Below, piece after piece: positions 7,978 to 17,695 of a DNA stretch of 64,000 nucleotides. The notes under the pieces were generated by a model. The model worked only from the letters and a program-made list of their open reading frames with translations, was not told the origin of the DNA and searched no databases. Numbering within the stretch: position 1 is the stretch's first letter; each line of letters begins with the position of its first letter. The stretch is from UJ101 sp965262705 (GTDB lineage Bacteria; Bacteroidota; Bacteroidia; Flavobacteriales; UJ101): the NCBI GenBank assembly GCA_965262705.1, contig OZ253556.1, forward strand, positions 868,001-932,000, read 5' to 3'. Position numbers and translations under genes: made by a program.

Positions 7978-10900
7978 CTAAATACCCATTTCTTTTATGA
8001 TTTCTAACGCGTTATCAATAGAATTAATCCTATCAAATCTCAACATGGGTACCGTTGAGCCGTCTTTTTGAGATTTTTCTTTTAGCTGTGCTAATTGATA
8101 ATACTTCGTCTGTACTTTTTCTAAAATGACCTGAAACTTCCCTGATTCATAAAAAGATGAATGTATATTTTGAATAAAATAAGCCAATAAAACATTATTT
8201 TTTAATACAATTTTTTCGATTCCCAAGTCATGGCACAGCCATTTTAATTGAAGGGATTTGAATAGCGCCTCAACTGGTGAAGGGAGCGTACCAAATCTAT
8301 CGACTAGATTAAGCGTATATTCTTGTAATTCTTCAGAATTCTTTAGTTGATTTAACTCGTGGTATAGCACTAAACGCTCTTCCACATCATTTACATAATC
8401 ATCGGGAATTAAAAGTTCAAAATCGGTATCGATTGTTACGGGGCTTACCTTTTCTACTAGCTGGTCTTCGCTTTTTTTATCCCCTTTAAATAATTCTTTA
8501 AATTCCTTTTCTTTTAACTCTTCGATGGCTTCATTTAATGTTTTCTGATAGGTATCAAACCCCATAGTATGAATAAATCCGCTTTGCTCACCTCCTAATA
8601 AATTCCCCGCGCCGCGAATTTCTAAATCTTTCATCGCAATGTTAAACCCGGCACCCAGATCTGAAAATTGCTCTATCGCTTGCAAACGCTTGCGCGCTTC
8701 TTCAGTCATTGTGGAATAAGGCGGCGTAATCAAATAACAAAACGCTCTTTTATTAGCCCGCCCGACACGCCCTCGCAGCTGATGCAAATCAGCCAGACCA
8801 AAGTGTTGTGCCTGATTAATTATCATGGTATTGGCATTAGGTATATCTAAGCCGCTTTCAACGATGGTAGTAGAAATGAGCACGTCAAAACGTGCTTCTA
8901 TAAAATCAAGCATTAATTTCTCAAGTTTTTTTCCCTCCATTTGTCCATGCCCTACCACTATTCTGGCATCGGGGACTAGCCGTTGTATCATACTGGCAAC
9001 CTGCGCTATATTTTCTATTCGATTGTGGATAAAAAACACCTGCCCGCCTCGAGAAAGTTCAAAAGAAATCGCATCACGAATGACTTCTTCGCTAAAATTC
9101 ACACGCTGCGTATCTACGGGCTGCCGGTTGGGCGGCGGGGTTTTCATAATAGATAAATCACGAGCCGCCATCAAAGAGAATTGTAAAGTGCGGGGAATAG
9201 GGGTTGCGGTTAGCGTTAGTGTATCTACATTTTCCCGAAAATTCTTAAGCTGATCTTTTACCTTTACCCCTAATTTATGTTCTTCATCGATAATGAGCAA
9301 GCCGAGATCTTTGAACATGGTTTTTTTTGCAGCCAATTGATGCGTCCCGATAAGAATGTCAATTTTTCCGTCTTTTAAGTCTTCCAAAATGAGCCGCCGA
9401 TCCTTAGTTGTTCGGAAACGATTGATATAATCTACCTTTACGGACATTTCTTTTAATCGACGGGAAAAACTACGATAGTGCTGGAACGCTAAAAGGGTAG
9501 TAGGGACGAGTACCGCCACTTGTTTACCATCTGTAACAGCCTTAAAAGCCGCACGAATGGCAATTTCAGTTTTTCCAAAACCTACATCTCCGCAAATTAA
9601 TCGATCCATCACACGCTCGCTTTCCATATCTTCTTTTATTTCTTGTGTGGCTTTTAGCTGATCTGGCGTATCCTCAAAAATAAAGGAGGCTTCTAATTCA
9701 TTCTGTAAATAGGTATCGGGAGAGAATGCAAATCCTTTATTTGAACGGCGCTTGGCGTATAACTTAATTAAATCAAACGCGATTTCTTTGACTTTCTTTT
9801 TGGTTTTGTTTTTTAGATTTTTCCATGCCGGCGAGCCTAATTTATTTACCTTTACAGGCGCTCCGTCCTTGCCGTTATATTTGGATATTTTATGCAGCGA
9901 ATGAATATTAACATATAAAATATCATGGTCTTTATAAATTAATTTGATAGCCTCTTGCCTGCATCCGTTATTTTCAATTTTCATCAGCCCGCCAAACTTA
10001 CCAATGCCATGGTCTATGTGCGTTACGTAATCGCCCACTTTGAGATGATTCAGTTCTTTTATCGTAATCGATTGTTTTCGGCTGTAACGCTTCAATTTAA
10101 ATTGATGATACCGTTCAAATATTTGATGATCCGTATAGCAGGCAAGGCGATGGGTTCTATCGACAAAGCCGTGAGAAATGGTTCCTAAGATCGTTTTATA
10201 TTCGATATTTGGGGCGATATCCTGGAAGATATCCTCCAAGCGTTTTTGCTGTTTTTCTGAAGAACAGCAAAGATAATTCGTTAAGCCATTTTGAGTATTT
10301 TCTATAAGATTTTGAGCTAATAAATTAAATTGTTTATTAAACCCTGGCTGAGGACTGCTTTCTATAGTACAAATAAAATCAGAATGGAAATAGGGCTGGG
10401 CATTAAACTCTAGTATAGAAAAAGTCTTCAACTGACTGATACATTCTTCCTTATTGATAAATAAATGGCAAGGTTCGGTATCATTTAATTTTTTAGAACG
10501 GCTATCAAATTGTTTTTTAACTTTTTCAAAATGATTTTCTATGCGGGAAAGCAGCCACTCAATATTTTGAACTGAAAGAATGGCATGAGGTAAAAGATAT
10601 TTAAAAAAACTTTCTCGCGGCTCTTTTAGAAATTTATTTTCAATGTTTGGAATAATATATATTCCATTTTTTTTATCTACGGATAATTGGGTATCAATAT
10701 CAAATGTACGAATGCTCTCTACACTATCTCCAAAAAATTCTACTCGATAAGGCCGGTCGTTAGAAAAAGAGAAAACATCAACAATCCCGCCGCGAATAGA
10801 AAATTCTCCCGGTCGGGTAACAAAATCAACCCGTTTGAATTGATATTCGAATAAGGTTTCATTAATAAAATCTATAGATAAAGAATCGTTTACCTTTAGC

Positions 10901-11337
10901 TCTAATGTGTGGCTGCTTAATGCACTTTGTGTAAATACTTTTTCGAGTAATGCCTCGGGGTAAGTAACAATAATAGATGAGTCTGTATTATTCTTTAATT
11001 GATCTAACGAGCGGGCACGTAATAATACATTTGCATAATTCGTTTCTTCAATTTCGCATGGGCGCTTAAACGAGTCCGGAAAAAACCACAAAGTTTCTTT
11101 TCCCAACAAGTCTTCTAATTCATTCAATACATAAGCTGCTTGCTCTTTATCATCCATTATAATAAGCAAAGGAGCATTTATTTTTGAAAAAACAGCCGCA
11201 TTAAAAAAACTGAAGATACTCCCGCTGATTTGCTTTAGATTAAGTTTAATTCTGTTTCTTTCTTTTAATACTGCCATGATTTTTTCTATAATTTCTGAAT
11301 TTTTATACCGATTGAAGATAGGGTGAGTAGAAATCAT
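7978..11337 (-). CDS. mfd: Transcription-repair coupling factor
   Basis: ATP-dependent translocase of 1119 residues that removes RNA polymerase stalled at DNA damage and recruits UvrA. The UvrB-like N-terminus includes RVDFVTRPGEFSIRGGIVDVF. The RNA-polymerase-interacting domain starts near residue 430 (LKVGDYVTHIDHGIGKFGG). The RecG-like motor has Walker A GDVGFGKTE (about 585), DEEH box (about 685), TATPIPRTL and the GRVGRA arginine-finger motif. The C-terminal TRCF domain follows. Length is normal. A perfect -7 box sits only 5 bases before the ATG, so the mRNA may be leaderless. Confidence 0.97.
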   Translation of the reverse strand: MISTHPIFNRYKNSEIIEKIMAVLKERNRIKLNLKQISGSIFSFFNAAVFSKINAPLLIIMDDKEQAAYVLNELEDLLGKETLWFFPDSFKRPCEIEETNYANVLLRARSLDQLKNNTDSSIIVTYPEALLEKVFTQSALSSHTLELKVNDSLSIDFINETLFEYQFKRVDFVTRPGEFSIRGGIVDVFSFSNDRPYRVEFFGDSVESIRTFDIDTQLSVDKKNGIYIIPNIENKFLKEPRESFFKYLLPHAILSVQNIEWLLSRIENHFEKVKKQFDSRSKKLNDTEPCHLFINKEECISQLKTFSILEFNAQPYFHSDFICTIESSPQPGFNKQFNLLAQNLIENTQNGLTNYLCCSSEKQQKRLEDIFQDIAPNIEYKTILGTISHGFVDRTHRLACYTDHQIFERYHQFKLKRYSRKQSITIKELNHLKVGDYVTHIDHGIGKFGGLMKIENNGCRQEAIKLIYKDHDILYVNIHSLHKISKYNGKDGAPVKVNKLGSPAWKNLKNKTKKKVKEIAFDLIKLYAKRRSNKGFAFSPDTYLQNELEASFIFEDTPDQLKATQEIKEDMESERVMDRLICGDVGFGKTEIAIRAAFKAVTDGKQVAVLVPTTLLAFQHYRSFSRRLKEMSVKVDYINRFRTTKDRRLILEDLKDGKIDILIGTHQLAAKKTMFKDLGLLIIDEEHKLGVKVKDQLKNFRENVDTLTLTATPIPRTLQFSLMAARDLSIMKTPPPNRQPVDTQRVNFSEEVIRDAISFELSRGGQVFFIHNRIENIAQVASMIQRLVPDARIVVGHGQMEGKKLEKLMLDFIEARFDVLISTTIVESGLDIPNANTMIINQAQHFGLADLHQLRGRVGRANKRAFCYLITPPYSTMTEEARKRLQAIEQFSDLGAGFNIAMKDLEIRGAGNLLGGEQSGFIHTMGFDTYQKTLNEAIEELKEKEFKELFKGDKKSEDQLVEKVSPVTIDTDFELLIPDDYVNDVEERLVLYHELNQLKNSEELQEYTLNLVDRFGTLPSPVEALFKSLQLKWLCHDLGIEKIVLKNNVLLAYFIQNIHSSFYESGKFQVILEKVQTKYYQLAQLKEKSQKDGSTVPMLRFDRINSIDNALEIIKEMGI

Positions 11338-11342
11338 GGCAG

Positions 11343-11350
11343 CAAAGATA
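11343..11350 (-). promoter_or_regulatory. -7 box of mfd, 5 nt before the ATG
   Basis: On the minus strand TATCTTTG is followed by CTGCC and then the mfd ATG. With the usual distance from this box to the start site, transcription would begin at or next to the start codon. No clear -33 TTG is visible. Confidence 0.55.
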
Positions 11351-11385
11351 ATATAAGCAGAATATTTTAGCGAGACCTTTGGTTT

Positions 11386-11549
11386 GAGACCGTTGCAAAA
11401 AGCACTTTAGCAAAAAAATGCAACGCCCGATAAAAATTAAGCACCGGAGCAACCTAATGGGTGTGGAGGATTTTAATTTTTTGAGAAGGAAGTAGTTTGA
11501 AGTTAGATGCTTTCTTTTTCATACTTTTTATGTGTTCTGCAACGGTCTC
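11386..11549 (-). repeat. GAGACC fold-back repeat, full length
   Basis: Complete copy in minus orientation with both GAGACCGTTGCA / TGCAACGGTCTC ends. It contains GCAACGCCCGATAAAAATTA, GGTGTGGAGGATTTTAATTTTT and GATGCTTTCTTTTTCATAC. It lies about 50 bp upstream of mfd. Confidence 0.9.
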
Positions 11550-11654
11550 GAATATTATGAGCGTCTTCCGTTTTCGCCTGCATATCATTAATATATTTAT
11601 AACAGATCTCTCCTTGAAACAGAAAATCCATTACGATGCAGCCACAACAGGGAA

Positions 11655-11853
11655 GAACCTCTTCACCCCATAAGGTGAAACTACTCTAAGCTATGGGGAA
11701 GAACCTCTTCACCCCATAAGGTGAAACTGCTCTAAGCTATGGGGAAGAACCTCTTCACCCCATAAGGTGAAACTGCTCTAAGCTATGGGGAAGAACCTCT
11801 TCACCCTATAAGGTGAAACTACTCTAAGCTATGGGGAAGAACATTTCAAGACC
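11655..11853. repeat. 46-bp tandem repeat, four copies plus a partial
   Basis: The unit beginning GAACCTCTTCACC repeats with exact 46-bp spacing at 11655, 11701, 11747 and 11793, and partially at 11839. Copies differ by one or two bases. Each unit holds a 6-bp hairpin (TTCACC/GGTGAA, 6-base loop), and CCCCATA pairs with TATGGGG across the unit, giving alternative folds. There are no variable spacers, so it is not CRISPR. Confidence 0.9.
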
Positions 11854-11889
11854 GTTGCAAGGTAATGAAGGATTAGATATAAAAAAAGT

Positions 11890-11922
11890 GATACTTCGAC
11901 TACGCTCAGCAAGCATACTAAA
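11890..11922. repeat. Short ACTTCGAC/CTCAG repeat fragment
   Basis: ACTTCGACTACGCTCAGC belongs to the short repeat type found nested in composite GAGACC elements and inside the IS5-type pseudogene. Confidence 0.5.
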
Positions 11923-11958
11923 CGGCTATTTTATCTAAAAAGATAGTCTATTTATGCC

Positions 11959-13066
11959 ATGAAAATATAGCATCATCCTACTTTAGCTGATAGTATTTGT
12001 GATTTACGCACAAGGAAGATAACAAAGTCTTTTTTCACTGAGTTAACCCGTTTGTTAGACTGGGAAAAAATAAGGAAAATAATAGATGACCCTTATAATA
12101 AGGGGAAAAGTGCGAGGGGCAGTCCGATTGATGATGGGTTATTTAGGTTGCTGAGTACTTCGACTAGGCTCAGTAACCATTGGTCGAAGTATCATTCAAG
12201 ATGTGTTTATTACAAACCGGGTATGGATTAAGTGATTATGAAGTGGAAGATAGGATAAATGACAGTCTTTCGTTCAGTTATTTTTGTGGATTGCATATTG
12301 ACCAAGTCTCGCCTGACCCTAGTACTTTGAGTAGATTTAGAACATTGATGACGCAGGCATAAGCCTACGAGGGTCTATTTAAGGAGATCAACGGTCCATT
12401 AGAACATCATCCAATCATCATCAAAAAAGGAGCGATAGTAGAGGCTAGTGTAATAGAGACGCCCTTAAAACCGAAAGGCAAGGTGAATGATAAGGTTACA
12501 GCGGAGAGCGGAGAGCAAAAAGAGGCGTGTGTAAAAAAAGATAATAAGGCTAGTGTAGATAAACAAGGGGCTTGGTTAAAAAAGCGAGGTAAGGATTAGT
12601 ATGGGTATAAAAAGCATTATGTTCCCGATGAAGAAGGGTTGGTACTTGGGGTAGTAAGCACGAAAGCAAGTGTAAACGAGGGGAGCAATTTGCAGGAGGT
12701 TTTGCAGGCTGCAGACTTACCGGAGGGGGATTCCCTTAAAAGGGGGTATAAGGGCGATGAATCAGAGAGAAATGCGAGTTTGTTAAAGAAGAAAAAGCGA
12801 AAGCATCATCTACTGAAGAAAGCGAAAAGGGGAAAGCCATTAACCGATTATCAGAAGAAGTTCAATAAACGAATAGGGGAAACAAGCTTTAAAAAGGTTA
12901 CTGAGTTTATCGGAGTATAGAACGGCTATTCGGAAGCATAAAGCGATGGTTTTCAGGCGGGGTGGCAAGATATAGGGGGATAGCAAAGATGCATACGCAA
13001 AACCTGATAGAGGCGATAGGGTATAATTTATATCGAAGTCCAGGGATATTGGCGTCTAATCGTTAA
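11959..13066 (+). pseudogene. IS5-family transposase, heavily degraded
   Basis: Conceptual translation follows an IS5-type transposase from MKI(stop)HHPTLADSICDLR through LTRLLDWEKIRKIIDD, CLLQTGYGLSDYEVEDRI, PDPSTLSRFRTLM, KKHYVPDEEGLVLGVV and NLYRSPGILASNR. It is broken by stops (TAG at codon 4, TAA at 12360, TAG at 12598) and by frameshifts after about 12900. A ~40-bp palindromic repeat is inserted at 12156-12198. The expected catalytic acidic positions are not preserved (VEASV for VDASV, KRGYKG for DKGYQS). Terminal inverted repeats were not identified. Confidence 0.88.
12156..12198. repeat. Short palindromic repeat inserted in the transposase
   Basis: TACTTCGAC (12159-12167) and GTCGAAGTA (12183-12191) face each other around TAGGCTCAGTAACCATTG. 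The transposase reading GLFRLL / MCLLQTGYGLSDYE is interrupted exactly here, so this sequence was added later. Confidence 0.6.
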
Positions 13067-13190
13067 AAAGAGTGAAAACCAAGAGGATAAAGGAGTATTG
13101 ATAGTGAATAAATCCATGAAAAAACAGTGAAAAACCTATCAATAAGTCAGTAGGTAAAATAAAAAACAAAGATTATAGACCCCCATTCAA

Positions 13191-13208
13191 ACTTTTTGCA
13201 ACGGTCTC
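13191..13208 (+). repeat. Right-end fragment of GAGACC repeat
   Basis: CTTTTTGCAACGGTCTC, the right terminus of the family, lies just after the IS5-type pseudogene. It is followed directly by the large inverted repeat. Confidence 0.6.
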
Positions 13209-13220
13209 TTTTTATATATT

Positions 13221-13395
13221 CTGCAACTGAACTGCAAGTCAGCGCAAACTAAAGTCGGAGCAGGCTAAAGATATCAGAAGAATAAATTTTGTAATTTTGC
13301 TCTAAAACGGGATTATTGAAAAAGTACTTTGAAACGAACTGGGATCTTTAGCTTGCTCCGACTTTAGTTTGCGCTGACTTGCAGTTCAGTTGCAG
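13221..13395. repeat. Inverted repeat with 52-bp arms
   Basis: Arms 13221-13272 and 13344-13395 are reverse complements with a single mismatch and contain the CTGACTTGCAGTTCAGTTGCAG module common to the GAGACC family. The 71-bp loop is AT-rich. After the right arm, AACACATAGAAAAGTATGAA continues as a left-end-type sequence. It looks like two elements joined head to head. Confidence 0.85.
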
Positions 13396-13533
13396 AACAC
13401 ATAGAAAAGTATGAAAAAGAAAGCATTTAGCTAAAGTGCTTTTTGCAAAGGTCTAGAACTGCAAGTCAATGCAGGCGATATGCTTTCGTATGCGTGATTT
13501 TTTTTAGGTATTCTTCAATAATCTCCATAATTA
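13396..13533 (+). repeat. Degenerate composite GAGACC repeat
   Basis: GTATGAAAAAGAAAGCATTTAGC followed by TAAAGTGCTTTTTGCAAAGGTCT (to about 13453) is an internally deleted copy. A degenerate tail (TTCTTCAATAATCTCC) runs to about 13533. The mannosidase ATG follows at 13554. Confidence 0.55.
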
Positions 13534-13553
13534 ATAATTAATCGTTTTTATTT

Positions 13554-16190
13554 ATGAAAAAGTCATCAGTATTTTTATTTTTTACATTTTTAGTGTTGAG
13601 TGGAGTTGGCTGCTTGTTAGCACAACAACGTTACGAACTCAATTCAAAATGGTACGGGTTACCTGTCAGGAAAGTATCTGCCTCAGGAAATGAAATTTCA
13701 CAGCAAGGGTTTAGTATAAAAAACTGGAAACCAGCAACAGTCCCCGGTACTGTATTAACAACTATGCTTAATAACGGCGAAATACCCGATCCGTTTTATG
13801 GAATGAATAACGAAAAAATTCCGGACATCTATACCGTCGGGAGAGAATATTATACCTATTGGTTTGTAAAAGATTTTGAAGAAAAAGCAAAGCAAGGGGA
13901 AGAGGCTTGGCTTACTTTCAGAGGGATTAATTATAGTGTAGATATTTTCTTAAATGGAAAAAAGGTGAATAGAGGCTCTTACAAAGGAATGTTCCTAAGA
14001 AAATCATTTAATATTACCAAACAATTAGCAAAAAATGGCAAAAACAGGCTGGCTGTTTTGGTACATCCTGCTGATTTTGTAGGAAATCCTAATGGCGGGC
14101 AATGTGGAGACGGCACCATCGCCCGAGGCGTTGCGAACCAATATGCTGCCGGTTGGGATTGGATTCAGCCCATTCGCGATCGTAATACAGGGATATGGGA
14201 TAAAGTGTTTATTGAAAAAACAGGAGTAGTTAATCTGAAGAACCCGCATATAGTAACTTTGGTAGAAGGAAAGCGAATACCTGGTGCTGACCAAAAGCCA
14301 GCATTAATAAAAGTTTCGGCAGAATTACATAATACCCAAAATAAACCTATAGAAGGTATTCTGCAATATCGCCTGAATGACAAAATGATTAAAAAACAGC
14401 TTACATTGCCTGCTAATGCTACCGTTCTGGAGGCACTTCCTATTTTTGAAATACAACATCCAAAACTTTGGTGGCCCTCAGGCTATGGCAATCAAAATTT
14501 ATATACTATTGATATACAGTTCCTAATAAATAACGTTATTTCAGATAGTGAAAAAGTAAGTTTTGGTGTACGGGAAATTCAAACCAATTATAACAAACGC
14601 ACCAGAAGTAAAGAAATCTATGTGAACGGACAAAAAATATTTATAAAAGGAGGCAATTGGATTATTTCTGATGCCATGCTTCGTTTTTCTAAGGAGCGCT
14701 ATGATGCAGAAGTCCGTTTTCATAGAGATATGAACTTGAATTTGATTCGTATTTGGGGTGGTGCGCTGCTTGAGCGTCCAGAATTTTACGAATCCTGTGA
14801 TAAATATGGTTTATTAGTCATGCAGGATTTCTGGATGTCAGGCGATTGCAACGGACGCTGGAACGACCCTATGAAGAAAGAAGATCAGTGGACACGACGT
14901 CAATATCCAGATGATCATCAGTTGTTTATATCATCGGCTATTGATGGCATTAAAATGTTACGCAATCATGCGTCTTTGGCTATTTGGTGTGGAGGCAATG
15001 AAATTACACCTCCTCAAGATATTCTACATGCACTAAAGGATTCTATCCTTCCCGAATTGGACGGCACCCGATGGTTTGTAGATTATTCTAATTCAAATGA
15101 GATGTCACACAACTTTAAAGGTGGGAATGGCGATGGACCTTACGGCATTCAAGATATTAATACATTTTGGGCAGAACGCACCTATCCTTTTAATTCGGAG
15201 GTAGGTTCGGTGGGGACTGGAGATGCCGTTTCATTGAAGCGGTTTTTGCCCAAAAAGAATCAGGTAATACCAGAAATAACTCAAGGAACATTGCAGGTAA
15301 AAGATTCAGTTTGGGCGTATCATAAGTATATAGCATATAACGGTAAAACAGCTAAATATGGCACGCCAAAGAACATGGAAGATTTTGCAAAAAAAGCACA
15401 ATTGGTGAATTACAATCAATATCGAGGATTAATAGAAGGATTTAGTGCCCATATGTGGGACTGGTATACAGGAGTAATTATCTGGAAAACACAAAACCCA
15501 TGGACAGCATTACGAGGACAGATGTACGATTATTATTTAGACCCTAATGCTGGTCTTTATGGGTTGCGTACAGGCGGTGAGCCAGTACATGCAATGTATG
15601 ATCCTGTAAAACAAAATATCTTGATAGTAAATCATGGTTTTAAGGCGAGAGAAATGTTACTTGAGGTTACCGCTTATGATATCAATGGTAAAAAAACAAA
15701 ATTAAATCATATATGGAGTTATGTAGAACCTTCAAGTGTAAAATTAATCACATCTATTAAAAAAGATATTGATAAAATGAGTGAAAAAAAAGGGCTTTTT
15801 TTATATGTACAATTATTGAATTTAGATAAAGCACTGATAAGCGATAATTTTTATTGGCTGCCAGATGCTAAAGGTAATTATTCCGGGCTGCAAAAAATGG
15901 AAAAAGCATCGTTGCAGACTATCGCAAAACAAGTATCAGATTCAACTGTTATCCTAACTTTAATAAATAATAAAAAGCATGTGGTCTCTTTCTTTAACAG
16001 AATTTCGTTAGTGAATAAATCTAATAAAAAACGCCTATTGCCTACTTTTTATAGTGATAATTATATTTCTATTCCACCGGGAGAAAAAAAGATAATTACA
16101 CTAGAATACAATAAGGTTGATAAAAAGAGTATGCAAATTGAGATAGAGGGTTGGAATACTAATCAACAATATGTTGAAATAACAAGATGA
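13554..16190 (+). CDS. GH2 glycosidase, mannosylglycoprotein endo-beta-mannosidase-like
   Basis: Secreted or surface glycoside hydrolase of 878 residues. A signal peptide ends near residue 24 (LLAQ|Q); GVGC is a weak lipobox. The sugar-binding domain (WLTFRGINYSVDIFLNGKKV), the Ig-like domain and the TIM barrel are all present. GGDGTIARG-type spacing, AAGWDWIQPIRDRNTGIWD, IFIKGGNWIISDAMLR and VNYNQYRGLIEGFSAHMWDWYTGVIIWKTQNPWT match, as I recall them, plant endo-beta-mannosidases and exo-beta-glucosaminidases of GH2. The acid/base is probably Glu in WCGGNEITPP (about residue 479) and the nucleophile Glu in NSEVGSVG (about 548). It probably acts on host glycoprotein N-glycans. The intact gene sits between a dead IS5-type and a dead IS3-type element, which suggests acquisition. 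A repeat element begins 16 bp after the stop. Confidence 0.88.
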   Translation: MKKSSVFLFFTFLVLSGVGCLLAQQRYELNSKWYGLPVRKVSASGNEISQQGFSIKNWKPATVPGTVLTTMLNNGEIPDPFYGMNNEKIPDIYTVGREYYTYWFVKDFEEKAKQGEEAWLTFRGINYSVDIFLNGKKVNRGSYKGMFLRKSFNITKQLAKNGKNRLAVLVHPADFVGNPNGGQCGDGTIARGVANQYAAGWDWIQPIRDRNTGIWDKVFIEKTGVVNLKNPHIVTLVEGKRIPGADQKPALIKVSAELHNTQNKPIEGILQYRLNDKMIKKQLTLPANATVLEALPIFEIQHPKLWWPSGYGNQNLYTIDIQFLINNVISDSEKVSFGVREIQTNYNKRTRSKEIYVNGQKIFIKGGNWIISDAMLRFSKERYDAEVRFHRDMNLNLIRIWGGALLERPEFYESCDKYGLLVMQDFWMSGDCNGRWNDPMKKEDQWTRRQYPDDHQLFISSAIDGIKMLRNHASLAIWCGGNEITPPQDILHALKDSILPELDGTRWFVDYSNSNEMSHNFKGGNGDGPYGIQDINTFWAERTYPFNSEVGSVGTGDAVSLKRFLPKKNQVIPEITQGTLQVKDSVWAYHKYIAYNGKTAKYGTPKNMEDFAKKAQLVNYNQYRGLIEGFSAHMWDWYTGVIIWKTQNPWTALRGQMYDYYLDPNAGLYGLRTGGEPVHAMYDPVKQNILIVNHGFKAREMLLEVTAYDINGKKTKLNHIWSYVEPSSVKLITSIKKDIDKMSEKKGLFLYVQLLNLDKALISDNFYWLPDAKGNYSGLQKMEKASLQTIAKQVSDSTVILTLINNKKHVVSFFNRISLVNKSNKKRLLPTFYSDNYISIPPGEKKIITLEYNKVDKKSMQIEIEGWNTNQQYVEITR

Positions 16191-16206
16191 AGCCTTTGTA
16201 AAAAGT

Positions 16207-16478
16207 GAGACCTTTAGCTTACGCTGATTTGCAGTTGCACAAAGTACTCTATCAAGCAAGTTAGCGAAGCTAATAAAATGCGACGCCCGATAAAAAATTA
16301 AACAACGGAGCAGCCTTTTGGTTGCGAAAGTTTTAATTCTTGGTAATTCAGTTTATTGAAGTTTTGAGATGATTGCTTAGCGTAGTAGAAGTAAGGAGGC
16401 AGTTTGAAGCGAATTGGTCAGTGCAAGCGAAATACTTTCGTATACATGTATTTTTAATATATTTTTCAACAGTATTTT
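16207..16478 (-). repeat. Composite GAGACC repeat, degraded
   Basis: It starts GAGACCTTTAGC 16 bp after the GH2 stop. It contains GCGACGCCCGATAAAAAATTA and a degraded CTTAGCGTAGTAGAAGTAAGG insert, and fades out in TTTTTCAACAGTATTTT. Nothing else is seen between the GH2 gene and the IS3-type element. Confidence 0.7.
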
Positions 16479-16563
16479 AAATTACACCTCCATTTTAGAG
16501 CCTATGTACCCCTCCCTAAAATCCGCTACAGTTAGAATTAGAAAATAACTGTAAATTTATGAT

Positions 16564-16830
16564 ATGAAAATAAGTAGATTAAGCGAATTAGAAATCGTTA
16601 AGATTTTGAAGCAACATGAATCGGGCGTTTCAGTCAGGGAACTCTGTAAAGAGTATGGAGTAAGTGCCGACACTTTTTACAATTGGAAGAGTAAATATGG
16701 CGGTATGGAGGCTTCTCAGCTCAAAAGGCTCAAAGAAATGGAGGTAGAACTTTCCCGCTACAAACAAATGTATGCGGAGCTAGCTCATCAAAATTATGCG
16801 TTAAAAGATTGGATTGAAAAAAAGTTGTAA
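16564..16830 (+). CDS. IS3-family transposase OrfA
   Basis: 88 residues with a helix-turn-helix (SVRELCKEYGVSADTFYNWKSKYGGME) followed by a leucine-zipper-like helix ending ALKDWIEKKL. This is the usual DNA-binding and multimerisation subunit of IS407-group IS3 elements. It is intact, but its OrfB partner is dead. Confidence 0.88.
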   Translation: MKISRLSELEIVKILKQHESGVSVRELCKEYGVSADTFYNWKSKYGGMEASQLKRLKEMEVELSRYKQMYAELAHQNYALKDWIEKKL

Positions 16831-17695
16831 GGGCAGTTGACAAACGGAATAATATAAGTTACCTGATCAATGAGCATAAGCTAAGTGTACGGCTCTCCTG
16901 TAAGCTTTTAAGCTTAAGCACTTCGGTATATTACTACCGCCCAAAAAGACGGATGACAGCGAACTTATTGACTGATTGAAGCAGTTGGCCGAATTACATC
17001 CTACTTACGGATTTAACGAACTTTTTAAAATGATACGAAAACAAGGATAGGGATATAACCATAAACGGGTCTATCGTGTATACAAACAAATGAGATTAAA
17101 CATTAGAAGAAGACGTAAACGACGCATTTTAGAGCATGTTAAAAGACCTTTGACACTGCCTATAGATACTAATATTGTGTGGAGTATTGCTTTTATGCAG
17201 GATCGTTTCCTACGGGGTAAAAGTTTTAGGACACTTAATATCATAGACGATTTTAATCGAGAAGGCCTTTGGATTACTGTTGATGTATCCATTGCCAGCG
17301 CAAGAGTAACTTGAGAACTCGATAAACTCATTGAATACAGGGGTAAGCCAGCGCGGATACGAGTAGATAATGGCCCCGAGTTTACCCGTATTCACTTCCA
17401 AGATTGGTGTGAGCGCAATGATATTAAAGTATGTTATATCCAGCCGGGGAAATCGGTTCAAAATAGTTTTATAGAACGATTTAACCGAAGCTATAGAGAA
17501 GAAATACGCAATGCCGATAACTTCTCTTGCTTGGAGCAAGTAAAAATATTGACCGAACAATGGATAGAACAGGGCAACAATAAAAGACCTCATGAGGCAG
17601 GGGATCTGACACCGGTAGAATTTTTAGCCAGATATGGAAAAGCTAGCTTTTCTATATTTGAAAACATAAAAAATAATGAAATTTGTATAAATTAG
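16812..17695 (+). pseudogene. IS3-family transposase OrfB, inactivated
   Basis: Patched translation gives an rve integrase: LSVRLSCKLLSLSTSVYYYRPK, HPTYGFNELFKMIRKQG, HKRVYRVYKQMRLNIRR, IDDFNREGLWITVDV, RVDNGPEFT, NSFIERFNRSYREEIR and RPHEAGDLTPVEFLARYGK. Stops and frameshifts lie near 16975, 17050 and 17311 (TGA where Arg is expected). The first catalytic aspartate region reads VWSIAFMQD instead of the usual W-S-M-D-F, so the DDE triad is also broken. Confidence 0.85.

Noticed and set aside
8825..9253. 142-codon plus-strand ORF
   Set aside because: It is antisense to mfd motor motifs and has no family signature.
11655..11853. CRISPR array
   Set aside because: The 46-bp units are contiguous, with no unique spacers and no cas genes nearby.
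17210..17593. 127-codon minus-strand gene inside the IS3-type element
   Set aside because: It is the antisense of the OrfB pseudogene, whose plus-strand homology is clear.
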